Source of the DNA: Candidatus Poribacteria bacterium
GTDB lineage: Bacteria > Poribacteria > WGA-4E > WGA-3G
Direction of reading: 5' to 3'
DNA length: 44,051 bases
Assembly (NCBI GenBank): GCA_022394775.1
Contig: JAGFCB010000133.1
Location: 1 to 44,051 of the forward strand
A program made the translations under genes and the position numbers. The notes beneath the pieces were generated by a model. That model was not told where the DNA came from. It ran no database searches and saw only the letters and a list, made by a program, of their open reading frames with translations. Every line of letters starts with the position of its first letter. Position 1 is the first letter of the stretch. Positions 25,123 to 32,749 of the stretch are shown piece after piece.

Positions 25123-25323
25123 CTATCGTGTAAACGGCAACAATGCCATGTTACGTGCGCGCTTTACAGCCCGCGTTACCATTCGCTGTTGCTTCGCCGA
25201 TAATCCAGTAACCCGGCGACTTACAATTTTCCCACGTTCGTTAATAAATTTTCGCAGCATATCTACATCTTTGTAGTCGAAAGATTCAATCTTGTGATAG
25301 CGCTGCCTGCGACGGAATGCCAT
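25123..25323 (-). CDS. rpsR: Ribosomal protein bS18
   Basis: A 66-residue bS18, which pairs with bS6 on the small-subunit platform. [26 protein letters not shown] and [22 protein letters not shown] are the family signature. It is a little shorter at the N-terminus than E. coli bS18. A hairpin separates it from ssb upstream. Confidence 0.97.
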   Translation of the reverse strand: MAFRRRQRYHKIESFDYKDVDMLRKFINERGKIVSRRVTGLSAKQQRMVTRAVKRARNMALLPFTR

Positions 25324-25427
25324 GTTAATTTTCTTCCTTCTTTTTTAAAGTATTGCGCATCAAAACGTTCCTGGCGTGTCATGTCCGTAAGTGTGTGACA
25401 AGACACCCAGTAAGAAATTAGCACGCG

Positions 25428-25456
25428 GGAGAACCTCCGGGTAATGAAGGTTCTCC
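25428..25456 (-). terminator. Hairpin between ssb and rpsR
   Basis: GGAGAACCT (25428-25436) and AGGTTCTCC (25448-25456) form a perfect 9-base stem with an 11-base loop just after the ssb stop. There is no U-run after it on the minus strand, so it may attenuate, protect an mRNA end or be a processing site rather than a full terminator inside the operon. Confidence 0.45.
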
Positions 25457-25471
25457 GTTGATTACATCTAC

Positions 25472-25945
25472 TTAAAATGGGATGTCATCTTCTGTCGAAG
25501 AGGGGGCATCGCTTGCTTGGGGAACCGGTGCTTCTGAATAAGATTCAGATTGTGTTGGTGCCGCTGCAGGTTGCGCATCAGCATAACCGTCACCCATTTC
25601 ATCGCCGTCGCGTCGTCCACCGATTAACTGGATCCGAAACGCTCTGACTCGAAGCTTGTTGCGTTTTGAGCCATCCTCGGCTTCCCATGAGTCAAATTTA
25701 AGAGATCCCTCAATAAAAATAGGGCTTCCCTTGGTGAGGTATTCGTTCACAACTTCAGCTTGCCTACCCCATGCTTCTACATCAACAAAACAAGGGCTCT
25801 CTTTCTGTTCACCAGTCTGTTTGTCGGTGTAGCGTTCGTTCATAGCGATGCCGAAATTGGCGACTGAGGTCCCACTGGGTAGGAATTTCAATTCTGGATC
25901 TCGGGTGAGATTCCCCATCAATATAACCCGGTTGTAACTTGCCAT
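25472..25945 (-). CDS. ssb: Single-stranded DNA-binding protein
   Basis: A 157-residue SSB with an OB fold (SYNRVILMGNLTRDPELKFLPSG to LRVRAFRIQLIGG, about residues 3-110), a flexible Gln/Ala/Ser/Pro linker and the acidic C-terminal tip DDIPF that docks partner proteins. Unlike many operons it lies between rpsF and rpsR here as in E. coli-type and Firmicutes-type clusters. Confidence 0.97.
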   Translation of the reverse strand: MASYNRVILMGNLTRDPELKFLPSGTSVANFGIAMNERYTDKQTGEQKESPCFVDVEAWGRQAEVVNEYLTKGSPIFIEGSLKFDSWEAEDGSKRNKLRVRAFRIQLIGGRRDGDEMGDGYADAQPAAAPTQSESYSEAPVPQASDAPSSTEDDIPF

Positions 25946-26033
25946 GGTTTTTCCTCTCTATGTGTACACTCGGAGCTTTTGGCATCATTTAAAAGCCAAA
26001 GGTCCATTGTCTAAAATTCGACTGATACTTATT

Positions 26034-26552
26034 TCAAGCAGACTCTGTTGTATTTTCAGCCTCTGCGTCGTTATCTGTTGCATCTTCATCTACAGTTTCT
26101 GCGTTATCATCATCTGTTGCATCTTCAGTTTCTACTTCTGCCGCATCACCATCCGATGTTGATTCCTCTGTCTCAGATGTCGACTGCTTTGTTTCAGATG
26201 TAGATTGTTCCGCTTTGGGGGTTGGCTGTTCTGCCTCGGCAGCTAGTTCGGCTTTTAATTTATTAATGTCGTCTTCGTACTGCACGATCATGTAGCGTAG
26301 AATCGCTTCAATAACATGCAAAGATTGGTTTAATTCTGCGACAAAACTGGGGGCACTCTCAAAAATATAGAGCACATAATAGCCTTCATTCCGCTTCTGG
26401 ATTGGATAGGCAAGCCGCTTCTTTCCCCAAGGATCGACTTTTACGATTGCGCCACCACTTTCGATGATGCTCTTTACTTGGTCAGTAAGTGCCTCTGCTT
26501 CATTTTCATCATGGTCTGGCGTAATGATAAGCAGGAGTTCGTAAGGTTTCAA
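26034..26552 (-). CDS. rpsF: Ribosomal protein bS6 with long acidic tail
   Basis: Residues 1-100 are a normal bS6 fold (MKPYELLLIITPDHDENEAEAL, then WGKKRLAYPIQKRNEGYYVLYIFE). After that comes a ~70-residue low-complexity tail: three related units of the form EQSTSET/KQSTSET/EESTSDG, then an almost purely Asp/Glu/Ala/Thr stretch ending ENTTESA. E. coli bS6 has a short glutamate tail, so acidity here is in character but the length and repeats are not. It heads the operon, with a promoter ~150 bases upstream. Confidence 0.95.
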   Translation of the reverse strand: MKPYELLLIITPDHDENEAEALTDQVKSIIESGGAIVKVDPWGKKRLAYPIQKRNEGYYVLYIFESAPSFVAELNQSLHVIEAILRYMIVQYEDDINKLKAELAAEAEQPTPKAEQSTSETKQSTSETEESTSDGDAAEVETEDATDDDNAETVDEDATDNDAEAENTTESA

Positions 26553-26627
26553 ATTTCATGCCTCTCTTCGGACTGATGGTTCCACTACTATTAAAATAAA
26601 AGCAGGGAACAGAGATTAATATTAAGT

Positions 26628-26665
26628 TAACCCCATCCGATGTACGCGCATTGAATATGCGGTTA
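26628..26665 (-). promoter_or_regulatory. Structured rpsF leader, possible S6:S18 autoregulatory site
   Basis: Within the 5' untranslated region, TAACC (26665-26661) can pair with GGTTA (26632-26628), enclosing a hairpin CGCAT/ATGCG with a five-base loop; ACCG and CGG triplets lie on opposite sides of the internal loop. Many bacteria regulate rpsF through an S6:S18-binding leader with a CCG-containing bulge. The match here is by position and general shape only. Confidence 0.35.
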
Positions 26666-26705
26666 GACGTTCAGATGGAATTTTATGCGTCAATTTAGTT
26701 TATAT

Positions 26706-26734
26706 ATTATACCACATTTTGATTCGCATATCAA
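26706..26734 (-). promoter_or_regulatory. Promoter of the rpsF-ssb-rpsR-rplI-dnaB-mlaE operon
   Basis: On the minus strand, TTGATA (26734-26729), 17 bases, TATAAT (26711-26706). The start site would be near 26699, giving a leader of about 147 bases. Confidence 0.8.
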
Positions 26735-26840
26735 CCAAAAATCGCGTTTTTTCATGGTTATCGGCTGTCAGTAGCGACGGATTCGTGAGAGTTAAGAATT
26801 TATCGTAAAGCCTATAATTCCCTATACACTTAACGAAAGG

Positions 26841-26860
26841 GTGAGGTTGAAAACCTCGCC
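26841..26860 (-). terminator. Hairpin downstream of the methyltransferase pair
   Basis: GAGGTT (26843-26848) and AACCTC (26852-26857) form a six-base stem, extended by G-C outside one mismatch, about 26 bases after the stop of the methyltransferase at 26886. No strong U-run follows. A repeat-like fragment (TTATCGGCTGTCAG) lies about 70 bases further on. Confidence 0.4.
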
Positions 26861-26885
26861 AGCGAGAGAGTTGCGTAAGCCTTGA

Positions 26886-27746
26886 TTAGATTCGGAGCGT
26901 TGAATATGCTGTTACGTGCAGTGGTAGGAAAAATGGACGTTTTGATGTGAGAACCTCCTGCCGAATTCGTTCGGCTAACGTATCGACCTCCACCTGCTCC
27001 ACTGTAGCAAGCCCATACTTTTCCAGGAGTGGAAGGAGGCTTTGAAAGATAGTTGCCATGTATCGGTAACCAGCCCATGTTTTTTCGGCACCGATCGGAG
27101 ACTCGAGGTGCATCGCCGGTGGTGGTAAGCCTGCGTCCACAAAAGCCTGATAAAGCCCTATGCCCGCGTTGAGGTGTGCCCCAGAATGCTTAAACACATC
27201 CAAAATCCATGTGATCAACTGATTCATGAGAGGCGTATCAGGGTGTAAGAAGGCGGGATAGAGCGTATACTCTGGCTCCTGAAACGCAGCGATACCGCCC
27301 GGTTTTAGGTGTGTTATCAACTGAGAGAATGCCTTTCCCGGATCCGCCATATACATCAACACGAACCGTCCGACGACCGCATCAAATTTGTCTGAGAATG
27401 TAAGGGATCGCGCATCACCTGCAATGAATTCAAGGTTGTGTAGACCGGTATCTATTGCGCGCTGGCGTGCTGTGCCAAGGATTTCCGCGTTGATATCCAC
27501 TCCAACGATCTGCCCCGTTGGTCCGACGAGTTCAGCGAGCATGAGTGCCACATCACCTGCACCACTACCGATTTCAAGCACCCGCATTCCGTTTGAAATA
27601 CCCGTCCGCTTGCAAAGACGGCGTGTCGATTCTCCATAGATTCTCGACTGTTCTATGAGGCGGTTTGTTTCGTGGGAAGTGCGCCCTAACGTATAGGTGG
27701 CATCGCTCTTTGAGGTGTGCAAGTGTTCTGCGTAATCTTTCGCCAT
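26886..27746 (-). CDS. SAM-dependent class I methyltransferase (paralogue A)
   Basis: A 286-residue methyltransferase. Motif I is MRVLEIGSGAGDVALMLAE (about residues 54-72), followed by IVGVDINAEIL, NLEFIAGDARSL and the post-motif segment VLMYMADPGKAFSQLITHLKPGGIAAFQEPE. The overall form is that of UbiE/COQ5-like small-molecule methyltransferases; the acceptor is unknown. It begins 12 bases after the stop of a closely similar gene (27759) and shares with it the N-terminal YTLGR..ETxRLIEQS and a C-terminus ending HVTAYSTLR/HITAYACLP. AAGGGA is upstream of the ATG. Confidence 0.88.
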   Translation of the reverse strand: MAKDYAEHLHTSKSDATYTLGRTSHETNRLIEQSRIYGESTRRLCKRTGISNGMRVLEIGSGAGDVALMLAELVGPTGQIVGVDINAEILGTARQRAIDTGLHNLEFIAGDARSLTFSDKFDAVVGRFVLMYMADPGKAFSQLITHLKPGGIAAFQEPEYTLYPAFLHPDTPLMNQLITWILDVFKHSGAHLNAGIGLYQAFVDAGLPPPAMHLESPIGAEKTWAGYRYMATIFQSLLPLLEKYGLATVEQVEVDTLAERIRQEVLTSKRPFFLPLHVTAYSTLRI

Positions 27747-27758
27747 ACATGGTCCCTT

Positions 27759-28595
27759 TTACGTTGGTAAGCAGGCATACGCAGTGATGTGCGGCGGCAA
27801 TAGGAGCGGTCGTTTTGATGTCGTGACTTCCGCTTGGATCCGATCAGCGAGTGTGTCAATATCTACATCTTCAGCCGTTGCAATGCCGTAAGCCTCCATG
27901 AGCGGCACGAGGCTCCGAAAGCTGTTCGCGAGATACTCAAATCCAGGCCAGCCTTCAGGACCGCCCATGGGTGCCTCAAAGTGTAAAGTTGGTTCGGGCA
28001 AACCTGCCTCAATGAATACCCGGTAAAGTTCCATACCCATGTTGAGGTGGGCACCTGAACGTTCAAACACTGTGAGTCCCCATTCAATCAGTTGGTTTAT
28101 CAAAGGTGTATCCGGATGTATAACCGTTCGGTAGAGTGCGAGTTCAGTATCCTGAAAGGCGACAATTCCACCGGGACGTAGGCGCGTTGCCAAATGCCTC
28201 AGTGCGTCTGCTGGGTCTGCCATATACAGCAGGACGAGTCTACCGACGATGGCATCAAAGTCGTCTGGAAGTTCAAGTGTCCGGACATCACCAGCGACGA
28301 ATTCCATGTTTGTAAAGCCAGCTGCATCGGCGCGTTCTTGTGCGGTTTTGAGAACATCTGGGTTGACATCTACACCAACGACGTTTCCTTCGGGACCGAC
28401 AAATTCAGCGAGGGTGAGAGCGACATCACCGGCACCGCTTCCGACATCAAGTACTTTCATACCTTTTGCGATCCCGCTTCTGAGAAAGAAGCGGCGTGTC
28501 ACATCGTCATAAAGCTGCGATTGTTCGATTAAGCGCTGGGTTTCTTCCTCACTGCGCCCCATTGTATATTCTGCATCTCTGTTCTGATTGCTCAT
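27759..28595 (-). CDS. SAM-dependent class I methyltransferase (paralogue B)
   Basis: A 278-residue paralogue of the next gene. Motif I is KVLDVGSGAGDVALTLAEF (about 47-65); VVGVDVNPDVL, NMEFVAGDVRTLELP and LRPGGIVAFQDTE follow. The two proteins are alike along their full length, which points to a recent-to-moderate tandem duplication with possible change of substrate. The C-terminal third (HLNMGMELYRVFIEAGLPEPTLHFEAPMGG) is shared and probably forms the acceptor site. The acceptor is not known. Confidence 0.88.
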   Translation of the reverse strand: MSNQNRDAEYTMGRSEEETQRLIEQSQLYDDVTRRFFLRSGIAKGMKVLDVGSGAGDVALTLAEFVGPEGNVVGVDVNPDVLKTAQERADAAGFTNMEFVAGDVRTLELPDDFDAIVGRLVLLYMADPADALRHLATRLRPGGIVAFQDTELALYRTVIHPDTPLINQLIEWGLTVFERSGAHLNMGMELYRVFIEAGLPEPTLHFEAPMGGPEGWPGFEYLANSFRSLVPLMEAYGIATAEDVDIDTLADRIQAEVTTSKRPLLLPPHITAYACLPT

Positions 28596-28662
28596 TATAG
28601 TTTACCTCACTTCCGAGAAATTTATGAGGTCCAGGTACCTCGTGTTTTATAATTGCTAAGTA

Positions 28663-29841
28663 TTATGGGATAATCAATTGATGGAACTGTATCTTTCCAT
28701 CTTTGACAGTATTGATAACAAGACTCTTAACTGCATGCCGATTCTCATCAAAATGGGATAATATCGTTGCGCCTCTGTAATCCTGAGTTGCCTCAATTTG
28801 ATCTCGAATCGCAGCGGGGGTTAGGTCGGTTGTCCGGCGCATCGCCTCAATGAGAATGGTAGCAGCATCGTATCCGAGTGCGGCAGGTCCGTTGGGTGCG
28901 ATGCCGTATTTTTCGGTATAGGCACTCACAAATTGGCGTGCGTTTTCGGTTAATTGACCCTCAGGTGAAAAATGGTTCGCGAAGAAACTGCCTTCAACTG
29001 CTGTCTCGGCAATTTCAACCAAATCTGGTCGATCCCAACCATCACCACCGAGAAAGATAGCAGAGATGCCTATATCGTCAGACCTTGCCTGCTTAACTGC
29101 CAATGGGAATTCAGAGCCCAAGCCCGGCAAAAAGACAACATCAACGGTCGGTTCAACAGCAGCAATCGTAGTCAATTGTTCAGTGAAATTCGTGGTCCCC
29201 ATCTCGTAAAATTGGTGAACAGCAATCTTACCGCCCTGTGCTGTAAAATCCTCAACGAAAACATTCGATAACCCTTCTGAGTAGGCGTTACCTGTTTCCG
29301 TAAGGACTGCGGCTGTTAACGCTCCCAATTCTTGGATGGCAAAATTTGCCATTATACCCGCCTGATACGGATCTATGTAGGCTGCCATAAGCGTATAATT
29401 TCCACTTTCGGTGACTTTTGGGTTTGTTGGATAGGTAGTTATCATAGGGATGCCGTGTCGTTGGGCAACCCCTCCGACCTCCAGAGCTTCACTACTGTAG
29501 TCAGGACCTACAATTGCCAACACTCCAGCAGCGATCAGTTCCTCTGCGTGTTGGGTACTAAGGAGCGGGTCCTTCATACTTTCTCTAATAAGGAGTTCTA
29601 TCGGTTGCCCGTTGATTCCACCTGCTTCATTTGCAAGGGCAACTGCTAACTCAGTACCATTTCGAGTCGTTCCCGGGTCAGGTGGGCTATAAATGAAACC
29701 AATTTTGATGGTTTCTTTATCATCAAGGATTTCTGATCCGTCAGGAGTAACGGCTTGTTGAACACGATTGCAACTTAAAAAGAGAACGCTCATTAAAAAG
29801 AATGAGATGAAAATTCCAAAAATAGTTATATATCTAAGCAC
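28663..29841 (-). CDS. Substrate-binding lipoprotein, branched-chain amino acid type (LivK-like)
   Basis: A 392-residue type I periplasmic binding protein. Signal peptide with lipobox LFLSC (Cys at about residue 25), then IKIGFIYSPPDPGTTRNGTELAVALANEAGGINGQPIELLIRES, VLAIVGPDYSSEALEVGGVAQRHGIPMITTYPTNPKVT, and GPAALGYDAATILIEAM, the classic two-lobe pattern. The family binds amino acids, amides or related small molecules for an ABC transporter, or serves as a sensor. No permease or ATPase genes are nearby, so the transporter is encoded elsewhere or the protein acts alone. It lies upstream of the methyltransferases and downstream of the TonB receptors. Confidence 0.88.
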   Translation of the reverse strand: MLRYITIFGIFISFFLMSVLFLSCNRVQQAVTPDGSEILDDKETIKIGFIYSPPDPGTTRNGTELAVALANEAGGINGQPIELLIRESMKDPLLSTQHAEELIAAGVLAIVGPDYSSEALEVGGVAQRHGIPMITTYPTNPKVTESGNYTLMAAYIDPYQAGIMANFAIQELGALTAAVLTETGNAYSEGLSNVFVEDFTAQGGKIAVHQFYEMGTTNFTEQLTTIAAVEPTVDVVFLPGLGSEFPLAVKQARSDDIGISAIFLGGDGWDRPDLVEIAETAVEGSFFANHFSPEGQLTENARQFVSAYTEKYGIAPNGPAALGYDAATILIEAMRRTTDLTPAAIRDQIEATQDYRGATILSHFDENRHAVKSLVINTVKDGKIQFHQLIIP

Positions 29842-29885
29842 TTTTTTATTCCGTTAAAAAAATAGTATGAAGATTTCCGGTTTAC

Positions 29886-29916
29886 GTTAGGAAGCAGCTG
29901 GAAACCGCTTTCTAAC
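29886..29916. terminator. Hairpin after the first TonB-dependent receptor
   Basis: GTTAGGAAGC (29886-29895) pairs with GCTTTCTAAC (29907-29916) over ten bases with one G-U, 24 bases after the stop at 29940. It probably ends or stabilises the receptor transcript; there is no U-run on the minus strand. Confidence 0.45.
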
Positions 29917-29939
29917 CCAAACTAAAAGCCACATGATTC

Positions 29940-32639
29940 CTAAAAACTATAACCGATTTTGGTATACCAGAACGCGCCGCCAAACCCATAAGGGCTATAC
30001 TCACCAAAGGGCCTGCCAACGATTCTGGCTGGAAATTCTTTAAGATCAAAGGGCACGTCGGGTCCCTCTGCAGAAGTAATATTATCCGGTTCAACATTGA
30101 GAACATTGTTCACACCAATTGTGATGCCTAAATTTTCGATGACCGCATAACTGACTTCAAGATCAAGTAAAAAAGCACCGCTGTAAGTTTGCGCGCCTAC
30201 AGCGTTCTCATACCAAGGTCCATAATAATTGACCCGTCCCAATACGCCTAAACTATCACCGATGGCTTGCGTTAAGGTCACATTTCCGCGATGACGAGGG
30301 ACACCTTCCTCCAATAGCCGGACGCGTGTGTCGTCAAGGATCTCAGGATTGCGCTCGGTTACTGTAGTCCGCGTGTAGTTATAAGCGAGACTCAGCGCAC
30401 CTTCGAGTATTGGTGCAGTGAGAATCACATCAATTCCTTGGGTGCTGGTCTCAAATTCATTGGTAAAGAACCGGAACTCTTGTAGGTTGCCAGCACTCGT
30501 AATACCTTCAGCCACGAGCTGCTGAATTTGTGTCTCCGTGATATCTTTACCGCGCTGGAAGTCTTTTGTCGGAGCCAACCGATCCTCTACCTTGATATGG
30601 AAATAGTCAACGGTGATACTTGTGATGGCATGGCTGATAACTGTTCCTACGGTGAAGTTTTTCGACTTTTCCGGTTCAAGTGCTTTGCCACCCACCAAAC
30701 TTGCGGCGGCATGCGTAGAAGGAATTGTCCCCTTATTGACCAATGTATTGTTTTCACCGAATTCCGTTGTGACGTTAAAGGCGTTTTGCTGTCCGGGTGT
30801 CGGTGCTCTGAAACCGGTGCTGTAACTGCCGCGCGCCCTTAAGTCAACAATCGGATCAATCGAAAGCAGTTCTTTAAGCGTATCGGCGATGCCGTAGTTT
30901 GTTGCGAATTTATAGTTGATTGTGCTTCCAAAATCGTCGAAATATTCACCGCGGACCGCAGCACTAACCGTCCAAAAATCCAAAGGTCTCAACTGACTTT
31001 CCAAATAGCCAGCAAAGTTAGCTCGGGTCCAACTCCCCGCGGCAATATCGCTGAAGCCGGGGAATCCGTTAGAACCTGAACTAAATCCTTGGCTTGCCAG
31101 CGGACCGATTTCCCAAGACTCAATTTGTCCTTGCACAATTTCAAAAGTTTCTGTTCGGTATTCCAAACCAGAAGCGAGGAACACCATATCGTGTAGCGGA
31201 TAGGTTAAGTCAAGATTAATATTCGTGTCCGCTTGGATATAATCACCGGGGTCAAATTCAGTCGGTGTGTCTGGTCCAAGGGAGGCATTGACCGTATTTT
31301 TAATAAAGAAATCAGAGGCGTGTCGTCCATAGGAAGCACTCAAATCCCATCCCAAATCTTCCACGATTGTCCCTTTCACTCCAACGAGGAACGAGGCATC
31401 CAGCGTGTCTGCCCCGAAGCGAGGCGTAAACCCGCCGGGGAACGTCTCTTGGAATGTGAATAGATTCGGGTCATTCTTGACGGTTTGTAACCGTTCAGGA
31501 TCAGGAACATGGTTGGTGATCGGGATATCGTCAGCATCGTGAGGCGATAGTTCGGTAAATTCTTCTTCAGCAGCTTCCGCTGCCGCCTTCCGGGCTCCCC
31601 AATTCGCCATTTCCGCTGTTAAGCCTCGTAAATCCCCAACAAGCAAAGTCGCTCCATCATCGTTACTGAAGACCGCGGGTCGAGTATTGGGATTTCGGAA
31701 GTAGAATCCCCCTTCAACTTCCTTCTGAGCGTAATTCGCATGCCCGTAGAACTCAATAGTATCGGTAATGCTTGCCCCGTAGTTCGCAAAAAGTTTGATG
31801 TCGTTCCTGATAATAGGATGTCCCCACGGTTGAGCGGGATCCGCGACATCTGTATTTCCAGCATCTATGAGTGCGGTGGCATCATCTCGCTGTATGGAGC
31901 GCTCCGTCTCATTCATGCCACCGTATTCTACACTGAGATTCGTCCAGAGGTCCTCATATCCCAAACCGATATTACCCGCGAAAGCATACGTGAGACCATC
32001 ACCCGCTTGGAAAATACCGGGTTTGATTGCAAAAGATCCGCCTTCATAATTGTCCTTGAGCTGCAGATTCATGACACCTGCGATCGCATCGGAACCGTAC
32101 TGTGCCGATGCACCGTCTCGTAGCACCTCCACCTGCTTCAGAGCGATGGAAGGGATGGGAGAGAGGTCAGCACCTTGTGCACCATCAGACAATCCATTTC
32201 CGAGCCAAGCGATCACGGAGGCACGGTGACGACGTTTGCCATTAACCAGCAGTAAGGTGTGGTCTGGTGCCAATCCGCGTAGATTTGCGGGGCGGACGAC
32301 AGTAGCCGCATCAGCAATCGGTTGTGCATTGACATTGTAAGATGGCACTAAGTTTCTCAACAGGTCTGGTAAATCGGTGTCACCTTGTTTGACGAAATCT
32401 TTACTCGGTAAAACATCAATAGGCACCGCAGATTCAAGAACCGAACGTGGTTTTGCACGCGTTCCTACAACGACTATACCTTCAAGCGTTACAATCTCTT
32501 CACTACTCGATTCTGTTTCCGTTTCTGCACCTTCTTCACCATTCTCCTGCGCTATTGCCACTGGTGCTAAATCTATAAAGACTGCGATAACAATATGTAC
32601 CAGAAGCATCATCATCTGAAAATTAGGTGTGACTTTCAT
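29940..32639 (-). CDS. TonB-dependent outer-membrane receptor (paralogue A)
   Basis: An 899-residue receptor. Signal peptide (about 1-30, ending VAIAQ), an acidic Glu-rich stretch, a TonB-box-like VTLEGIVVVGTRA near residue 55, then the plug domain: IDVLPSKDFVKQGDTDLPDLLRNLVPSYNVN, ANLRGLAPDHTLLLVNGKRRH, QVEVLRDGASAQYGSDAIAGVMNLQL. A 22-strand barrel follows and ends in KIGYSF with the terminal Phe. It takes up an unknown ligand (siderophore, cobalamin, sugar or other) using energy from TonB. AAGGAA lies seven bases before the ATG. It lies 110 bases downstream of a close paralogue. Confidence 0.93.
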   Translation of the reverse strand: MKVTPNFQMMMLLVHIVIAVFIDLAPVAIAQENGEEGAETETESSSEEIVTLEGIVVVGTRAKPRSVLESAVPIDVLPSKDFVKQGDTDLPDLLRNLVPSYNVNAQPIADAATVVRPANLRGLAPDHTLLLVNGKRRHRASVIAWLGNGLSDGAQGADLSPIPSIALKQVEVLRDGASAQYGSDAIAGVMNLQLKDNYEGGSFAIKPGIFQAGDGLTYAFAGNIGLGYEDLWTNLSVEYGGMNETERSIQRDDATALIDAGNTDVADPAQPWGHPIIRNDIKLFANYGASITDTIEFYGHANYAQKEVEGGFYFRNPNTRPAVFSNDDGATLLVGDLRGLTAEMANWGARKAAAEAAEEEFTELSPHDADDIPITNHVPDPERLQTVKNDPNLFTFQETFPGGFTPRFGADTLDASFLVGVKGTIVEDLGWDLSASYGRHASDFFIKNTVNASLGPDTPTEFDPGDYIQADTNINLDLTYPLHDMVFLASGLEYRTETFEIVQGQIESWEIGPLASQGFSSGSNGFPGFSDIAAGSWTRANFAGYLESQLRPLDFWTVSAAVRGEYFDDFGSTINYKFATNYGIADTLKELLSIDPIVDLRARGSYSTGFRAPTPGQQNAFNVTTEFGENNTLVNKGTIPSTHAAASLVGGKALEPEKSKNFTVGTVISHAITSITVDYFHIKVEDRLAPTKDFQRGKDITETQIQQLVAEGITSAGNLQEFRFFTNEFETSTQGIDVILTAPILEGALSLAYNYTRTTVTERNPEILDDTRVRLLEEGVPRHRGNVTLTQAIGDSLGVLGRVNYYGPWYENAVGAQTYSGAFLLDLEVSYAVIENLGITIGVNNVLNVEPDNITSAEGPDVPFDLKEFPARIVGRPFGEYSPYGFGGAFWYTKIGYSF

Positions 32640-32705
32640 AAATGAAATTCCTTATTTTCCCAATGATAAATATAACTGTTTACAGGCGGGTTGATGCAAA
32701 GTAAG

Positions 32706-32730
32706 AAGGCACGGTTGAGAACCGTGCCTT
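32706..32730 (-). terminator. Perfect hairpin between the two TonB receptors
   Basis: AAGGCACGGTT (32706-32716) and AACCGTGCCTT (32720-32730) form a perfect 11-base stem with a three-base loop, 20 bases after the stop of the upstream receptor. The following minus-strand sequence is moderately T-rich. It likely ends or attenuates transcription so that the downstream copy is less expressed. Confidence 0.7.
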
Positions 32731-32749
32731 CATGAATAGGTTTTAGAAT

